This document shows positions 43,055 through 55,696 of a stretch of 64,000 bases of DNA, in pieces; within the stretch, counting starts at the first letter, position 1; every line of letters begins with the position of its first letter. Made by a program: the position numbers and the translations under genes. This DNA is from [Phialemoniopsis] sp. UDSM-2020 (taxonomy: Eukaryota > Ascomycota > Sordariomycetes > Thyridiales > Thyridiaceae), in assembly GCA_018873225.1 (NCBI GenBank), contig JAEILZ010000005.1:1240001-1304000 (forward strand). Reading direction: 5' to 3'. Below the pieces are notes generated by a model, which was not told the origin of the DNA, made no database searches, and saw only the letters and a list, made by a program, of their open reading frames with translations.

Positions 43055-44343
43055 TGTGGTTGTGGTAGAAGCAGGAATGATGCCGATGCAGTGGTGGAAG
43101 ATGTCCAAGAATGACTCTTATGAGTTAGCAGGTTGACTCAGAAGCGGGGTTAACCTAGGCGTGGGAGGAGATGATGCAGGCCACGAATGGGCATCGATAC
43201 TATACTTTTTTGATACGAGATACGAGAGACAAAAACGAAAGTATTTGTATGCATTTCCGGGGAAGTGGTTGTCCCTTTTATACCATTAAGTGTTTCGAGT
43301 TACATGTGAGCACGTCGTTTCGAGACCTACTTCTGGAGGAGTTGAAGTGCAATGCAGCTACCTTCCTCTAAAGTGGTAGTATGAGCATTATACCGTAATC
43401 TAAGCTCTTGCAACAAGTCTTTCCTGTTACGTGGCTTCCTGTTTCATCACGAGATGGACGGCGAGGTCGTGCATTGTTTGAATCCCTGGCTTTGATCCTG
43501 CCTGGTGTTACAACGGCATACCCTTGGAGAACATATTTAAGATGGACCAGCAAAGAACCCCCACACCCTGTCTGCCTGATTGGTGGTGCATCAGTTTTTT
43601 TCCATTCCCTGAATGGATAAAACTTGGAGTTCTCTCGCCGATGTGCATACTGATAAGGGCGTACCGACAAGGGTTTGAGCCAATGATTTAGGACTCTTCA
43701 ACGCCACGCTACTTGGAGGTACATACCTACTCCATCATCCACTCAACCTTACAAACTATGCCGACCAGCCCATAGAAGTTTCTACCTAGTCATCGTCACA
43801 TCATACATAGGCAGATACACAGATTTTGCTTTCTTTCAAGATGCCGCAATTTAATGCATTCAATGACCGTTGTTTAAAATCAGATTGTGATAGGATGAAG
43901 AGAGCCAAAGGCGAGATTGGCGGGCTTGTAGTTTTGTACTGAGTGATTGCTAGAGTAGATGCAAGTACTGCAGACGAGGGTACCAAAACTCCATATTTTA
44001 CCCATTAAGGGGATAGCCCTGGGACTCAGCCGCGTCAGTCAGCGGTGAGGTCAGCCATTTCATCGCCGCCTTCAGGCACAATCAGCCTTGAGCTTCCCGT
44101 TGGGCTGAGCGACCGTATCTTGGGCCAAATCCACCGTCAGAAGTCTATGGTGGAGCTGTGACGCTGTGACGATTTCAGAGATCATCGGCAATAACAACTG
44201 GTTTGTGCCTAGTCACAGATCAAGCAATATTCGGCACCCATTTGCGCGTTGTGCCCAGCGCCCGTCCGGCGGTCACACATCCAGTCGCAGCAATCTGGCT
44301 GCGAAGTGACTGCTAAGAGAACAGACATTGGCGACCCCGTACA
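43055..44343. other. Intergenic, about 1.3 kb
   Basis: Promoters of the divergent ureohydrolase and HET genes. ORFs up to 100 codons show no features. Confidence 0.4.
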
Positions 44344-47231
44344 ATGCGTCTGATAAACTCCCAAACCCTCTCCTTAGAGGAGTTTATCCCTGATCATGTT
44401 CCGCCATATGCGATACTTTCACACACGTGGGAAGACGAAGAGGTCTCGTTCAAAGAGCTGGAGTCTGGTAGTGGCAACAGAAAAAGGGGTTTCGTCAAAA
44501 TCCAATATTGCGCGAAGCAAGCCCTGCTTGATGGACTGCAGTACTTCTGGATGGACACATGCTGCATCAACAAAGAAAGTAGCGCCGAGCTTTCAGAAGC
44601 TATCAACTCCATGTTCAATTGGTATCGTAACGCAAATAAGTGCTACGTCTATCTCAGCGATGTTGGAGGCGACAGTATCGAGCCTACACGTGAGACCGAC
44701 TTGGTACGGGCTTTCGAAAGAAGTAGATGGTTCACACGCGGGTGGACTCTGCAAGAGCTCATTGCTCCTATCAGTATCGACTTTTACTCTGTGGGATGGG
44801 AGTTTATCGGTACACGTTCGGAACTCGTCGATGAGGTATCGAGAGTTACTGATATCGACCCCTTCGTCCTTGCAGGCGGTGATTTCAGACAGGTCAGCGT
44901 CGCTCGGCGCTTGTACTGGGCCTCGAGAAGAATGACAACGCGAATTGAGGACATGGCATACTGTCTGATGGGCTTATTTGACATTAACATGCCTTTGCTG
45001 TACGGCGAAGGGAGCCGCGCGTTCAAGCGGCTACAAGAGGAAATTTTGAAGATTACAGGCGATTTGTCTATATTCGCCTGGCAGGAGAGCCATGACTGGC
45101 GGGAATTTGATTGGGCACTCGAGGACGGAGCGAGCATACGAAGGCAGGCCAAAGTTCTGAAGTCGTTTGCTCCGTCGCCGTCCAGCTTTGCACGCTGCGG
45201 TAGAATATTTCCTCCTCTTCAGATTGACCGTCCCGAAGACAAGAACGATGATGCAGAAGACATGGAAAGTCTGTGGGATAGCATGTCGACCACCTCGACG
45301 TTGGTACAGGGTTCAGAAGATGAGGGAGCAACCACGGCTCTGAGCCATGCTATTGCATTTCTCAAAGATGATGCGAACCTATTCCCACTCTTCCAGACCA
45401 TAATGAACAGGCCGGGAATCGGCGTCGACAGATTTAGGCGCATCATGATCAACATTCTTCGATACCTTGCCATAGAATTGGCTCAGGAGTCGGACGATAA
45501 AGATCAGCAATCCTCAGCTACTTTTATCAGAAAATATCGCCTCCTGATAAGCTCAGCAGTTACGGCGAGTGTCGCTGAGAAAACATTAAAACCCATCGAA
45601 CTTAGGCAAGATCCCGATCCAGCTGAAAGAACTACCGTATCCAAAGAGTACACGGTCGACGAGACTCTAGATCAGATCAAGGAGGATTCTGACATCGAGG
45701 GCGATGCCGGAAAGGGTCCCGAGCATGTCGAAGCGGGCTTTCAATTCAGTTCCATTACCACCTTTGTTCGGTCTAGCAAAGCGTATGAGCAAATGGTCAC
45801 AAGACTGACCGAACTTGCGTATCCGTCATTCCGTTCCAGAGCCACCGAGTACGTGGAGAAGTGGTGCAAACAACAGCGAGACAAGTCAGACGAGCCTGGG
45901 CACCTGAACGCGATGCGGTTGAAGATGTTCCATGTCATCTCGGAATTGCACTACTCGCGACCAGAGAGTTTGCTTATTGATAGCCAGGACGGGCTGTCAC
46001 CCTTCGAGCAATTTCAGCTCCAGTTGGAATCCCTAACAGGTGAACAATGGGACTGGTGGCCAATGAGGCCGCCGAGACCGAAACTTGGCCCAGGAGAATC
46101 AAGACTTGGTTGGACATGTGTAAGTGACTTTGACCTCCATATGTAAGAAGTTCGTTATTGCACAGATGCGTGTTCGAGTTGATGCAAATACATGAAAAGT
46201 CTAGTCATAACTAATCTGGAGACTTGACTTATCTAGACGTGTCAGGATGCTCGTTGGGAAGCAGTTCCAGAAGGGTTTGCTCAGCGTCTCGCGGCGCTCG
46301 CCGAAAGGTTTTCTCTGACGGACTGTTCTCCTCTTCCCGTACCACCGCCGTCTATAAGGAGCTCAGATCAAGACCATGCACCAAGAGCGAAGAGCCCGGG
46401 TTCAGGAGCGCCTCCTAATTCACCTGGCGTTGAACCGACCGACTTGACTAGGAATACGAATACGACTTCACCTTTAACTATACATCAAACATCAAGTCAA
46501 GATCCTGTAGCTACCTACCGGGCCAGATTCATCTTTCTTGTCACTCAGTTCGGAAAATACGCCCTGGATGAGCTGCCTTCCCTCCATTTAGATACGAAGG
46601 AGTTCGGCTCTGAACTTCGCTTGACTTATTTACGACGCAAAGGTTTCTGGTCTTCGTGGCTGTCTCCGTATAGATTCTCCCATTGCGACTTCGTCAAGGT
46701 AATATCTCCGTCCTGCTTTAGTCACGAGCAAGTCTGACCACGGGGACAAAATAGTTTGAGAAGTATCGTCGAAACTCGTACGCGCACCGCGGATACGGCC
46801 TACCAGATCTGAGACTCAAACAATACTATTATTCACCTACGCATTGGGAACCGCCGATCTCGCCAGAAGAATTCAAGGATATCTTCCAGTATGTCAGTCA
46901 ACAACAGCGACGCAGATGGGCTGTCCTTCCACTGCACACTATGGACAACGATGATCTCGCCCCGGACGCAGTCGATCGCATTCCACAACGGTTCTGGAAT
47001 TTCAACAAGCGTGTCGAGAAGCGGGAGGACTTCTGGGGATTATATGTCCGCGAGCGACGGTCGGCTCTCATGACTAGCTTTTACATTGTGCTAAGTCTGT
47101 CGCCTTTTATTGGCTTCTGTGTTCTTTATCTGCTTGGCATCATTACGGGTGACATACAGAACGCCACGACACCGTTAGCTCTGTCATTGACAGCACTCAG
47201 CTTATTCCTTGGCTCGATGATCAAACGTTAG
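44344..47231 (+). CDS. HET-domain protein with C-terminal transmembrane tail
   Basis: Three exons: 44344-46119, 46237-46698 and 46755-47231; 904 residues. Residues about 1-250 form a HET domain: YAILSHTWEDEEVSF, YFWMDTCCINKESSAELSEAINSMF in two parts, CYVYLSD, RGWTLQELIAP and the DINMPLLYGEG block. The middle is helical and acidic. The second exon continues RLGWTCTCQDARWEAVP and the third ends with two helices (FYIVLSLSPFIGFCVLYLLGI and PLALSLTALSLFLGSMI). HET domains trigger cell death upon non-self fusion; recent structural work relates them to TIR folds. The membrane tail suggests anchoring. A four-helix membrane protein is convergent about 165 bp away. Confidence 0.9.
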
Positions 47232-47396
47232 AGATGGTCTCCTCGGCTATCAATATCGGATCAGATGATGCTCTTGCAAGTTGCACATGACACAACGACT
47301 TTGAGCGCGGAGAACAGCACTTGAATGGATGCAGAGACTGCCACAACTCTGTTCATAATCTCATCTGATCTTACTCTCATCGCAACATTTACTCTT

Positions 47397-49496
47397 TCAA
47401 CTTCTTCCATGTCTCGTTCTCAGCCTGACCTGTCCGTCATGACTACGTCTAATAAAGTTGTCCCCCATCAGCTCTGGATGACGTGTCTTGACCAACTTGC
47501 TCACATCCTTGTCCTGCATGTCACTCGCACGATCGAGCACAGGCAGAGTATCCGTCGTGACGATCTGGGACACAGCCTGCCATAGGTTGCCCAACTCCGA
47601 AACGGAGGTACACCGGCAGAACAATACAGAAACGCCAGCCATCAAGAAAAGGTGAACCCCCATAATGACCACAGCACCTACAAACCCGGCCCATCGCGAG
47701 GGAATATCAACCCTCGAAGAGAATGCCGCAGATGCCACGATGGAAGACGACACCTCCTGGTGGTAATCATAGTAGATCATTTGGAATATTCGCGTGAACA
47801 GAGCTTGCACTGCCAACGCGGGACTGCCTGTCTGACGCAGCGTATCCTGGAATAAAGCAACGTGCGTTACGTGCGCGGCTTCCACGTCGAAGCTGCTGTT
47901 GGACAGAAACATGAACGAGTGTAGACTGGAGCGAGTGGTCAGCCCCGTCAACATCTCAGTGAGACTTCTGTAGTTTGTCCAGTTGAGTGCCGGCCCTGGC
48001 ATATCACCTGGCTCCAGTTTTGGCAAGTTGTGAAGATGAAGCAGCCCACGGTCCTCAACCGACAGCGGCTCCAGACTCGCACCGAGCTGAGCTCGTGACT
48101 TTGATGTATCGTATGAGCTCAGAGCACGTTTCCATGGCATCATCGGCTCGGACCCGTCTTTGGAGCTTGTCATCTGCACTTCAAGAACCTGCGAGCTCTG
48201 ATTCGTGTAACACATGGAGGTTCGGAGAAGGTCATCACCGTTGTGGTCGAGGACGACGGACCAGGGGCCATCGTTCCGCGCCATCGAGGCAGGCACTTGA
48301 GTATAGTCCGTCAAGTTGAACTTTGTATAGTTGCTGAAAGTAAAGTCGAGTACCATGTACGCCTGCGGCGCAAGCAAACTGACGGGCGGGACCCACTGGT
48401 CCCCAGGCTCTCGCACCGGGGGAAAAGGAATGATATAGCACAGCGTTGTGAGTCCCGTGGCACTACCGTACGACTGCATGCGTTGGTACGTGATCCATGC
48501 CGCATACGGAACCGGACAGTAAAAGGCAATCGGAGCCGTAGGTGTGTTCGGCAAGAGGGACATGCCCGAGTCCACGCTCATGTTGCCTACCAGCGTGTAG
48601 TAGTCATCTCCGTGCTTGTTGAACACCAAGTCGGTCAGGCGAGGACTGGCACAGAGCACACGGAAGTTGAACACCTCTGCAGGCCCTTGATACTCGCGCA
48701 GGCTAGTCCTCTCCGACTCGGTTGTGAAGGGTATGAAGCCCCGGTAAGTGTCGCCGGTGTCATGGAAAGCGTCGCCGCTAACGAAATTTCCGGGGACCTC
48801 TGCAAATCGCCAATTTGCGGTGGGAGGGCCAGCAAAGTAGTTCGTTGAGACGGAAGAGCTTGTTTCATAGTCTGCGATCGCCGTGGTATTCATGAGGCCC
48901 TTGATCGCGTTGGAGTGAAAGTCGGATAGTAGAAGAGTCGACAGGAACTGGCTAGCTGTTATAGCCAGTATCTCGATAGTGGTACATGCATACAGTATGA
49001 CCGACATCAATCGTCGCGAGTGAGGCCTCATTCGACGCAAGTGGGCAAGCGGCGTGCTCTGTACCGCCCTCGTCGTTGAAAAGTATGGCACGTCGGGAAG
49101 AGAAACGCCAACCTTCTCGAGGGTGAGTGCGCTGATCATCGCCGTGAACAGACCAGCTTGAACAGAGATGATCGTCCGAAGAAAGGCCGTAGCGATAGTG
49201 ACGGTCTTCACCGTCCAGCCGCTGGCCACGATGCGCTGCCAAAAGGTTGCCGGCTCTACTCCTTGGGTCGCGAGTAGAGAGAACCTCCAGAAGGACGCCA
49301 AGAAGCCCACAACTGCCAGTATTGCCGTTGAACCAGCAAACAAGGTTATGAGCCCAAGCAGCCCGAAGCGTTCCCACCAACGTCGCCGGGCCCTGCCCTT
49401 CGCTTCTCGGGCATGGTAGTTGCTACTTACGTCGAAGATGAGAGGTGAAGCGTCGCTGGCGGGTTTGCCAGGTTCACTCCCAAGATGGGCCATCAT
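47397..49496 (-). CDS. Large fungal membrane protein with extracytoplasmic domain
   Basis: Single exon, 699 residues from the ATG pair at 49496 (the frame is open four codons further, but without an ATG). Three N-terminal helices lie at about residues 45-70, 100-125 and 165-190, and one C-terminal helix (WAGFVGAVVIMGVHLFLMAGVSVLF) near 610-635. Between helices 3 and 4 lies a loop of about 400 residues with many N-glycosylation sequons (NMSV, NYTK, NLTD, NQSS, NWTN, NSSF) and Cys, so it is probably outside the cell or in a lumen. The C-terminal tail carries the motif ELGNLWQAVSQIV. This is a recurrent fungal membrane protein type without a known function. It is tail-to-tail with the HET gene. 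Confidence 0.8.
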   Translation of the reverse strand: MMAHLGSEPGKPASDASPLIFDVSSNYHAREAKGRARRRWWERFGLLGLITLFAGSTAILAVVGFLASFWRFSLLATQGVEPATFWQRIVASGWTVKTVTIATAFLRTIISVQAGLFTAMISALTLEKVGVSLPDVPYFSTTRAVQSTPLAHLRRMRPHSRRLMSVILYACTTIEILAITASQFLSTLLLSDFHSNAIKGLMNTTAIADYETSSSVSTNYFAGPPTANWRFAEVPGNFVSGDAFHDTGDTYRGFIPFTTESERTSLREYQGPAEVFNFRVLCASPRLTDLVFNKHGDDYYTLVGNMSVDSGMSLLPNTPTAPIAFYCPVPYAAWITYQRMQSYGSATGLTTLCYIIPFPPVREPGDQWVPPVSLLAPQAYMVLDFTFSNYTKFNLTDYTQVPASMARNDGPWSVVLDHNGDDLLRTSMCYTNQSSQVLEVQMTSSKDGSEPMMPWKRALSSYDTSKSRAQLGASLEPLSVEDRGLLHLHNLPKLEPGDMPGPALNWTNYRSLTEMLTGLTTRSSLHSFMFLSNSSFDVEAAHVTHVALFQDTLRQTGSPALAVQALFTRIFQMIYYDYHQEVSSSIVASAAFSSRVDIPSRWAGFVGAVVIMGVHLFLMAGVSVLFCRCTSVSELGNLWQAVSQIVTTDTLPVLDRASDMQDKDVSKLVKTRHPELMGDNFIRRSHDGQVRLRTRHGRS

Positions 49497-50035
49497 GTGT
49501 TCGCTCAACTGTTCTTGGGCGAAAGACTCAACCCGATTTAACGAAACCGAGATGTTGGGCTCCTTTAAGCATAATCCTCACAGCCGGGCCAAGCTTTGCC
49601 AAGCCCAGCATCGCAACGGGCCGCTTTATCTGACCAAACATCACCCTGGTCCAGGTCCCATCAGAGCTCCATAGTCATGTTGGATCCATGTCGACAGGGC
49701 ACAAAAGTACCAGATCGACGCAACCAAAGCTAGGATTTAGACGCACTAAGCCACCTGGAAGACCCTGAAGCTACCTGGTCATTGGCGACACTGCCCTGTA
49801 GCCTAGAAGCGAATATGGCCTGGGCGAACCGGCGGCAAAGGCAAGTCCACGCAGCACAGCAGCGTCAGTCTCTTGCTCAGCCTCTGGCAGTGGTTGAGTC
49901 CTGATTCCGGGTTTGCAGCCAGTCATTCATCATCAAGATTCAGCTGTCAAGCTCTGATCTGGTCTAAAGAAATGAAATACGCGCGCCAAGCATCCCGATC
50001 CCAAGTCCCTTCCCATGCAACAAACAACCATTCTT
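49497..50035. other. Intergenic, about 540 bp
   Basis: Promoter of the large membrane protein and 3' end of the CYP505 gene. Nothing else seen. Confidence 0.4.
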
Positions 50036-53000
50036 TTAATCAAATACATCCGTAGCATACCTCTCATTCCGCATGCTCTCAAACCAAGATACAATCTCCT
50101 CGTCTGTCGCTTGTCCTCCAGCCTTCTCCACCATCTCCCTCCGGATCCGCAGCGCGACCTTCTTGACGCCCTCTCCCACGCTCCTCGACCCGCACACAAA
50201 GATCTTTGCGCCGCCGTCCCAGAGCTTCATGACGTCGGCCCTGTCCTCCCACAGCCGGTCCTGCACGTGCTTGCAACCTTTGCTCTCTCCAGTCTTACGC
50301 GAGAAGGCCCTGCGCACGTCGACGGCGCCGGCTGCCTGCCACCGGTCGAGCTCCTCGCGGTACAGGTCGTCGGCGCCCGGATCGCGGCAGCCGTAAAAGA
50401 GCAGCGCGGGCGCGAGCTTGCGGCCTGCACCGAGCATGGCGGCGCGCTCCTGGACGAAACCCCGGAAGGGCGCGAGGCCGGACCCGGCGGCAATGCAGAT
50501 GACGGGTGTGTGCTCCGGGTCGGCGGGTAAGTGGAAGGCGGCGTGGGACGGCCGCACCGCAACATGTAGCTTGTCGCCCTCGGCGAGAGAGGCCAGGTAG
50601 CTCGAGGCGACGCCAATGTAGGTGCCCTGTCCGGAGAGCGAGGGTTCGCTGAGTAGCGAGTAGGTGAGGGTAACGTGGCCCGGATTCCAGAGCGGGGAGG
50701 AGGAGATGCTGCTATAAGGTTGTCAGTGGTTGCGACAATGGCTAGTCTCAGAACGTGTGAGACAGGGGAAAGGGGCCGAGACGTACTATTGTCGAACGCG
50801 CATAGGCGGTACTAATGAGAGGAAGTTTCCGATGGGTAGGCTGATGGACTTGAAGCGCTCGAGCAGGTCGAGCAGCGAGACTCGCTTCGCAGAAATCTCT
50901 GTGGCGTAGTCGTCGCCGGCAAGGGTCTGGAGTGTCTTCTTGATACTCTCATCCTTGGTGGCTTCGGCCAAGGCCAAGATACCCTGCGCGTAAGGTTAGT
51001 GACATGCACCAGTTCACAGTAGTTGCATCGGCTTCGACTTACCCTCTTGGTTGCTGGTTGAGCCAACTCGACATAGGCTCCCAGCACATCGACCGCCGCG
51101 ATAGATACATTGGTCGGCAGCGATGTCCTGCCCTCGGCAGAAATTGTGATATGCGCATCCCACGGCAAATGGAAGAGACGCATAGCCCTCTGGATGCTTT
51201 CTTTGGGGTTCAGGGGCAATATGGCCAGGTAATCACCGGCAGCATAGGTGAGGTCGGTAGGTAACTGAATCTCCATATGCTTCTTGGGCGGCGTCCCAGG
51301 GGAGGTGAGAGTCTCGGTAGCCACCACGAATGCCTCCTTCACGTCTTGACGCAGAGTGGAGGACCTCGGTGCGGTGACTTGTACGTCGAGACCTGGCACA
51401 GCGCTGTCATCTGCTGATGTGGAGATCTCGTACTTCTCTTCTAGTGCAGGCCAGAGTACGTCGTCTTCCCAGGTCTCAAAGTCGGTGAACATGTCTCCCT
51501 GCGCAGCATCAGTCAGCCCTATAGCCGCAACGCGATTTGCGCCGTGCTTCTCAAGGGTCGAGTCGACGAGCTTTGGGATGCGGTGGAACGTTTGGTTCCA
51601 GTCGTGATGACCTTGAGTCTGTTAGTCTACAACCCATTTGGATTATGTTGAGTGTACGTCACATACCACACCCAAAAACCGCATATGTCACATTCTCCAA
51701 CTCCTTGCCCGACAATCCTTCGATCCACTTGACAAAGATACCAGCATTGTCAGGGGGCTGTCCCTCATATGAAGCAGTGATAATCACCACAGGGTGGTCC
51801 TTTGGCAGGTTCTGGTTGGCAGCATCCAATGGATCGACCACCTTGGCAGAGAAGCCGTGTCCAGATGCGTCAGCTGCCAGCCTGTGTGCCAGAGCCTCAC
51901 ATGTGCCGCTGTTAGAACCGTAGTAGACGCTCAACGGCTTGCCTCCATTGACATCTTTCCCGGGGGCCCGAGCATGGGTGCCGTTAGTCTTTCCATTGGT
52001 GGTGGCGGGCGATCCAGACAATCGCTGCTCGAGACTCGTCGCCGTGAGGCCATCTCTCAGTGTTGCGCGCATGTAGAAATCCTTGGGCTTCCAGGTAAGG
52101 GTCTCCTTGATAGCCAGCTGGTAACTGGTGTCGTCAGCCCGGAAGTTGAAGTTCTGCAGCAACATGACCATGACCAGCAGGGCCTCCTGCCAGGCGAAGG
52201 GTCGGCCGATGCAAGCGCGCATGCCGTTGCCAAAGGGCTTCCAGCAGTTGGGGAACTCCTTGTTAAGTCGCTCAAAGTTCTCGTCCAGCATGCGCTCGGG
52301 CTTGAACTCGTTGGCGTCCGCCCCAAAGACAGCAGGGTCGTGATGCGACTTAGCTAGGAGGGCCGCCAGGTTCTCGCCCTTGCCAACCTTGTACTTGCCG
52401 CCAATAATTTCATCTTTCTTAGCTGTCAGACCGAACACGGGGATTGTTGACGTGACTCGCAACGACTCCCTGAGTACCTGACCGGATAGAGTCAGTATAC
52501 GAACAAATTTAATAAATGCTGGGCATGCTCACAGCATTGATATAGGGTAGCTTAGCCAGATGCTCTACCCTTATGGGACCGGTCCCCACAACCTCGTCAA
52601 CCTCCTTTTGAGCTTTATGGTATGCGTCTGGGTGCTTCAGGAGATGGTAGAAGGTGAAGGAAAGAAGCCCCGAGGTCGTCTCGTGGCCGGCGATTAGGAA
52701 GGTGATCAGATTGTCCGTGATACTGGAATCGCTCATCTTCTGTCCCGTCTTGGGATCCACGCCTTCCAGCATGGCTGTGAGCAGGTCCCTGCGATCAGAC
52801 GGCGTCTCTTTTCTGGCTTGGAGCACCTCATCGGCCGTCTTGCGGAGAAGTTCGATATCCTCCCAGTACTTTTGGTCGACGGAGCGATAGAAGACGCCCA
52901 TGAAACCGGGTCGGCGACTGCGAGAGCCCGACTCGTGCAGAAAATCACCCATGGCCTGGATGAAGGGGTGAAGCTCATCGTGATAGTACGAATTGAAGCG

Positions 53001-53670
53001 ATAGCCCATGGCGCATAAGGCCAGGGTATCGAGGGTCAGCCTGGTAAAGTCGTCTGTGACCATGATGGGAGTTGCTGGGCCGTGGCGAGCCCACTTCATG
53101 GCTAGCTGCGCTGCGATGTCATGCATCTCATCAAACATGCCCTTGATGGACATGGGTCCGAATGCAGGCATAAGGACGCGGTGGGCAAGAGCCCAGTTTG
53201 GCTCCTCGTTCTTGGCCTATGTCCAGGTATCAGTGAGAAGCAATTTGACCAAATGAATCCGCAGAAAGACTGACCGTGAAGAGGCCATCGTGGACGCCGT
53301 TTCTGACTTGCTGTTTGACATTAGTTTCCGGTCCAGTGATCGTGGTGAATTGATGCAATGACGTACACCCAGGACGCCTCCGATGATCTTTTCGAAGCGA
53401 GTCTCGTCACAAGCTTCATTGATTAATTCTTGTGTTCCAAGCACGACTGCCGTCCTGCCTCCTGGAAGGTGGAGGCGATAGATAGGGCCTTAAACGTCAT
53501 GGTTAGCGTAGAGTGGTCGAGGAAGCTGCCAGAGTGGGGCCATTGAGCTCACCATATTTGTCCGACATGTGACAAAAGGACTGGACGGGGTTCTCTGCGT
53601 CAATGTCGCCGATATTGCCCACCAAGGGGTACCCAGGGGGCTCTGGAATGGGTTCGATGCCGTCTGCCAT
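50036..53670 (-). CDS. CYP505: Bifunctional cytochrome P450:NADPH-P450 reductase (P450foxy type)
   Basis: Eight exons: 53670-53553, 53488-53367, 53310-53275, 53216-52533, 52477-51667, 51611-51043, 50983-50787, 50711-50036; 1070 residues. The P450 half has the I-helix AGHETTSGLLSF, ExxR in RESLR, and heme motif FGNGMRACIGRP. A linker leads to the flavodoxin-like FMN domain (YYGSNSGTCEALA, ITASYEGQPPDNA). The reductase half has the FAD site (RQYSISSSP) and NADPH-binding blocks (AAGSGLAPFRGFVQE, YGCRDP, FVCGS). It ends near YATDVFD. No membrane anchor is present, so the enzyme is probably soluble. Family members hydroxylate fatty acids at sub-terminal positions using NADPH and O2 without a separate reductase. 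All catalytic motifs are intact. Confidence 0.96.
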
Positions 53671-55234
53671 GATGTTCACGATGTTGATGATACTGGGGGG
53701 CTAGATCAGGAGCAGAGGGGGGGTCCAAAGGTGCAGAAGCGGCCGCTGAGGATGTTTTAAAGGGAAACCCATAATCGAGTCAGGGAATAAGGTCCCAACG
53801 GGCTGATACTGTCTACGCATAGTTCTCCACATCGTGGGTACGGGAGCTGGCCTTAGCGGCCGGTTGTAAGACATGGCGCGAGCTAAATTTGTGTCCCTCG
53901 CCCATGCTGCGAGTCCTTTTTTCCCACCCAGAGCAGGGACTGGCAGGCAGACAGGTGGTCCATGAATAATCCTTCCTCGCTTCGAGAAGAAAAAAGGGGC
54001 AAAAGAAGGCGCGTCACGTCACAACACGACAGTGGAAGGGGCGGGCGGGCGTGGGCGGGATTGGCGCTGGCTTCGGCGGTGGCACGGACAAACGGCGTCG
54101 TCCGTTGGAAGGATCCCCTAAACGGGGTTCCGTGCAGCAGCCTGCCTCGGCACGTTGGTGAGGAGGCACCAAATGCAGGGATATAGGCTATGAATTAGGG
54201 TGTTCCATGGGTCCCATCTGCGTAATCTGTGGATCGTGGTTGGCAGCCCTGGAGCAACATGATCAATGGATGACAAGTGATGGGCAGCTTTGACAGGTTT
54301 CTGCTTTCCCTCAACAGAATCAATCTCGCCTAGTCCGACTGCCTCGGCATGGCGAGCGCCAAACAATGAGGAGATTGTTGCCAAAGAGTCAATCTTGCCT
54401 TATGCATGTTTTTTTTTTATCCGTGATATTTTAATTGCCCCCGTTTCTTTGTTATCTCGTCGCAATTGCTCGATACCGAATCCTCCGTGTTTGCAAAGTC
54501 GCTTCTTCACAAGCTCCGACCCCCGACTCAAGCGTGCATGACCTCGCCAGCCGCCAAGGATACTAGGCTGGTGGTGATAGTTCAGCCCAGCAATCTTGGT
54601 GTCTTTGGCAGATGGCTGAGATTGGCCGACCAAGACCCGTAGGCGAGCCTTCCTCAGCTGAAGAGGCGTTCATTTAAGGTTGCTGCTAAGGTTATCCGAT
54701 CTTGAGTTGATCACTGACCCTGAATCCTGATCCTTGGGTCCATGCGGTGTGCGTGTTGTTTTTCCATTCCTGGCGACAATGTGCGCGATAAGCGATATTC
54801 CGCTGCTGATGGAATTGATAAGGATGGATTCTGCCATTGATGCTTTGCGACCGGGCTTTTGCGCTGTATTTGTCCCCTGAAGCTCCACTACAGCTGCCGC
54901 CGCTCGCTTGTGGCTCAAGCTTCGCATTGCATGCTCTTTTGCTGCCCGGGGCACCTTAGTTCATTTCTGCCGTTGCCCCACTGAAAATATTTCTCGATTC
55001 ATTCAGACGCGACACAGCAAGACGATATCTTCTCAAACTCGCCGATCAGACTGGGTCGAGCAGCTGTGGACCATCTGAAGATAGTCGTTTCAATCTTCTG
55101 CCGTATCTTTTGCTTTCAATTGGCCAACAACCCCGCGCGGCCGAAGCTACAGAGGCGGCTCGCCAAACCAGATCACATACCTGCCACTATCATCAAAATA
55201 AACAGAGCCTCTCGCTCTGGTAAGCACACCAAAC
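53671..55234. other. Intergenic, about 1.6 kb
   Basis: Promoters of the divergent CYP505 gene and the small basic gene. A T10 run lies at 54408-54419. No supported gene. Confidence 0.4.
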
Positions 55235-55696
55235 ATGTCCGCCGAAGCACCCCAGCCTGAAACAGCCACCAAGCCCAGGAGGAATCGCTGGACCTGGAAG
55301 GCCAAACTAGAGGCGCGAAAGATCCGCAAGGCCATGAAGGCCGTCAGGACTAAGGAGGGTCTCGCGAGCGACGACAAGCGCAAGCAGATCGACGAGCTGA
55401 AGGGCAAGATGGACGCAATTGACAGGCCCCGCAACGAAGCCCGGACTTTCCCCGACCGGAAAACGCAGCGGGAAAGCAGGAGGAAGCGAGCGAGGGCGGC
55501 GCAAGAGAGCAAGGCCAAAGACGCTGCTAGCCAAGAGAACCCCGGCTCATCGTCACAGTCTGCGGAGGGTCCGCGGAGAGTGACGAGGTCCATGACTACC
55601 ACGAAACCCGGACCTGCGTCTGAAGAAGCAGCCGAGAGCTCTCAGGCCACGGACGCAAAGGTGTCCAAGGTAGCTAGGCGGCCGAAGAAGCCTTGA
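55235..55696 (+). CDS. Small highly basic protein, function unknown
   Basis: Single exon, 153 residues. About a third are Lys, Arg or Glu. The N-terminal half (RWTWKAKLEARKIRKAMKAV and following) is a strongly charged helix, probably a coiled coil. The C-terminal half is Ser/Ala/Gln-rich and disordered with basic patches (RRKRARAAQ, ARRPKKP) that could serve as nuclear signals. No Cys, no signal peptide, no membrane helix. I recognise no family. A nucleic-acid-associated or nucleolar role would fit the composition but is a guess. Confidence 0.55.
   Translation: MSAEAPQPETATKPRRNRWTWKAKLEARKIRKAMKAVRTKEGLASDDKRKQIDELKGKMDAIDRPRNEARTFPDRKTQRESRRKRARAAQESKAKDAASQENPGSSSQSAEGPRRVTRSMTTTKPGPASEEAAESSQATDAKVSKVARRPKKP

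Noticed and set aside
46111..46146. Unspliced end of the first HET protein (VSDFDLHM).
   Set aside because: A perfect GTAAGT donor after TGT and two further in-frame exons continue the protein to a membrane tail.
50036..53670. Possibility that the P450 and neighbours form a secondary-metabolite cluster.
   Set aside because: No polyketide synthase, peptide synthetase, terpene synthase or prenyltransferase is present, and the self-sufficient CYP505 type usually acts on fatty acids.
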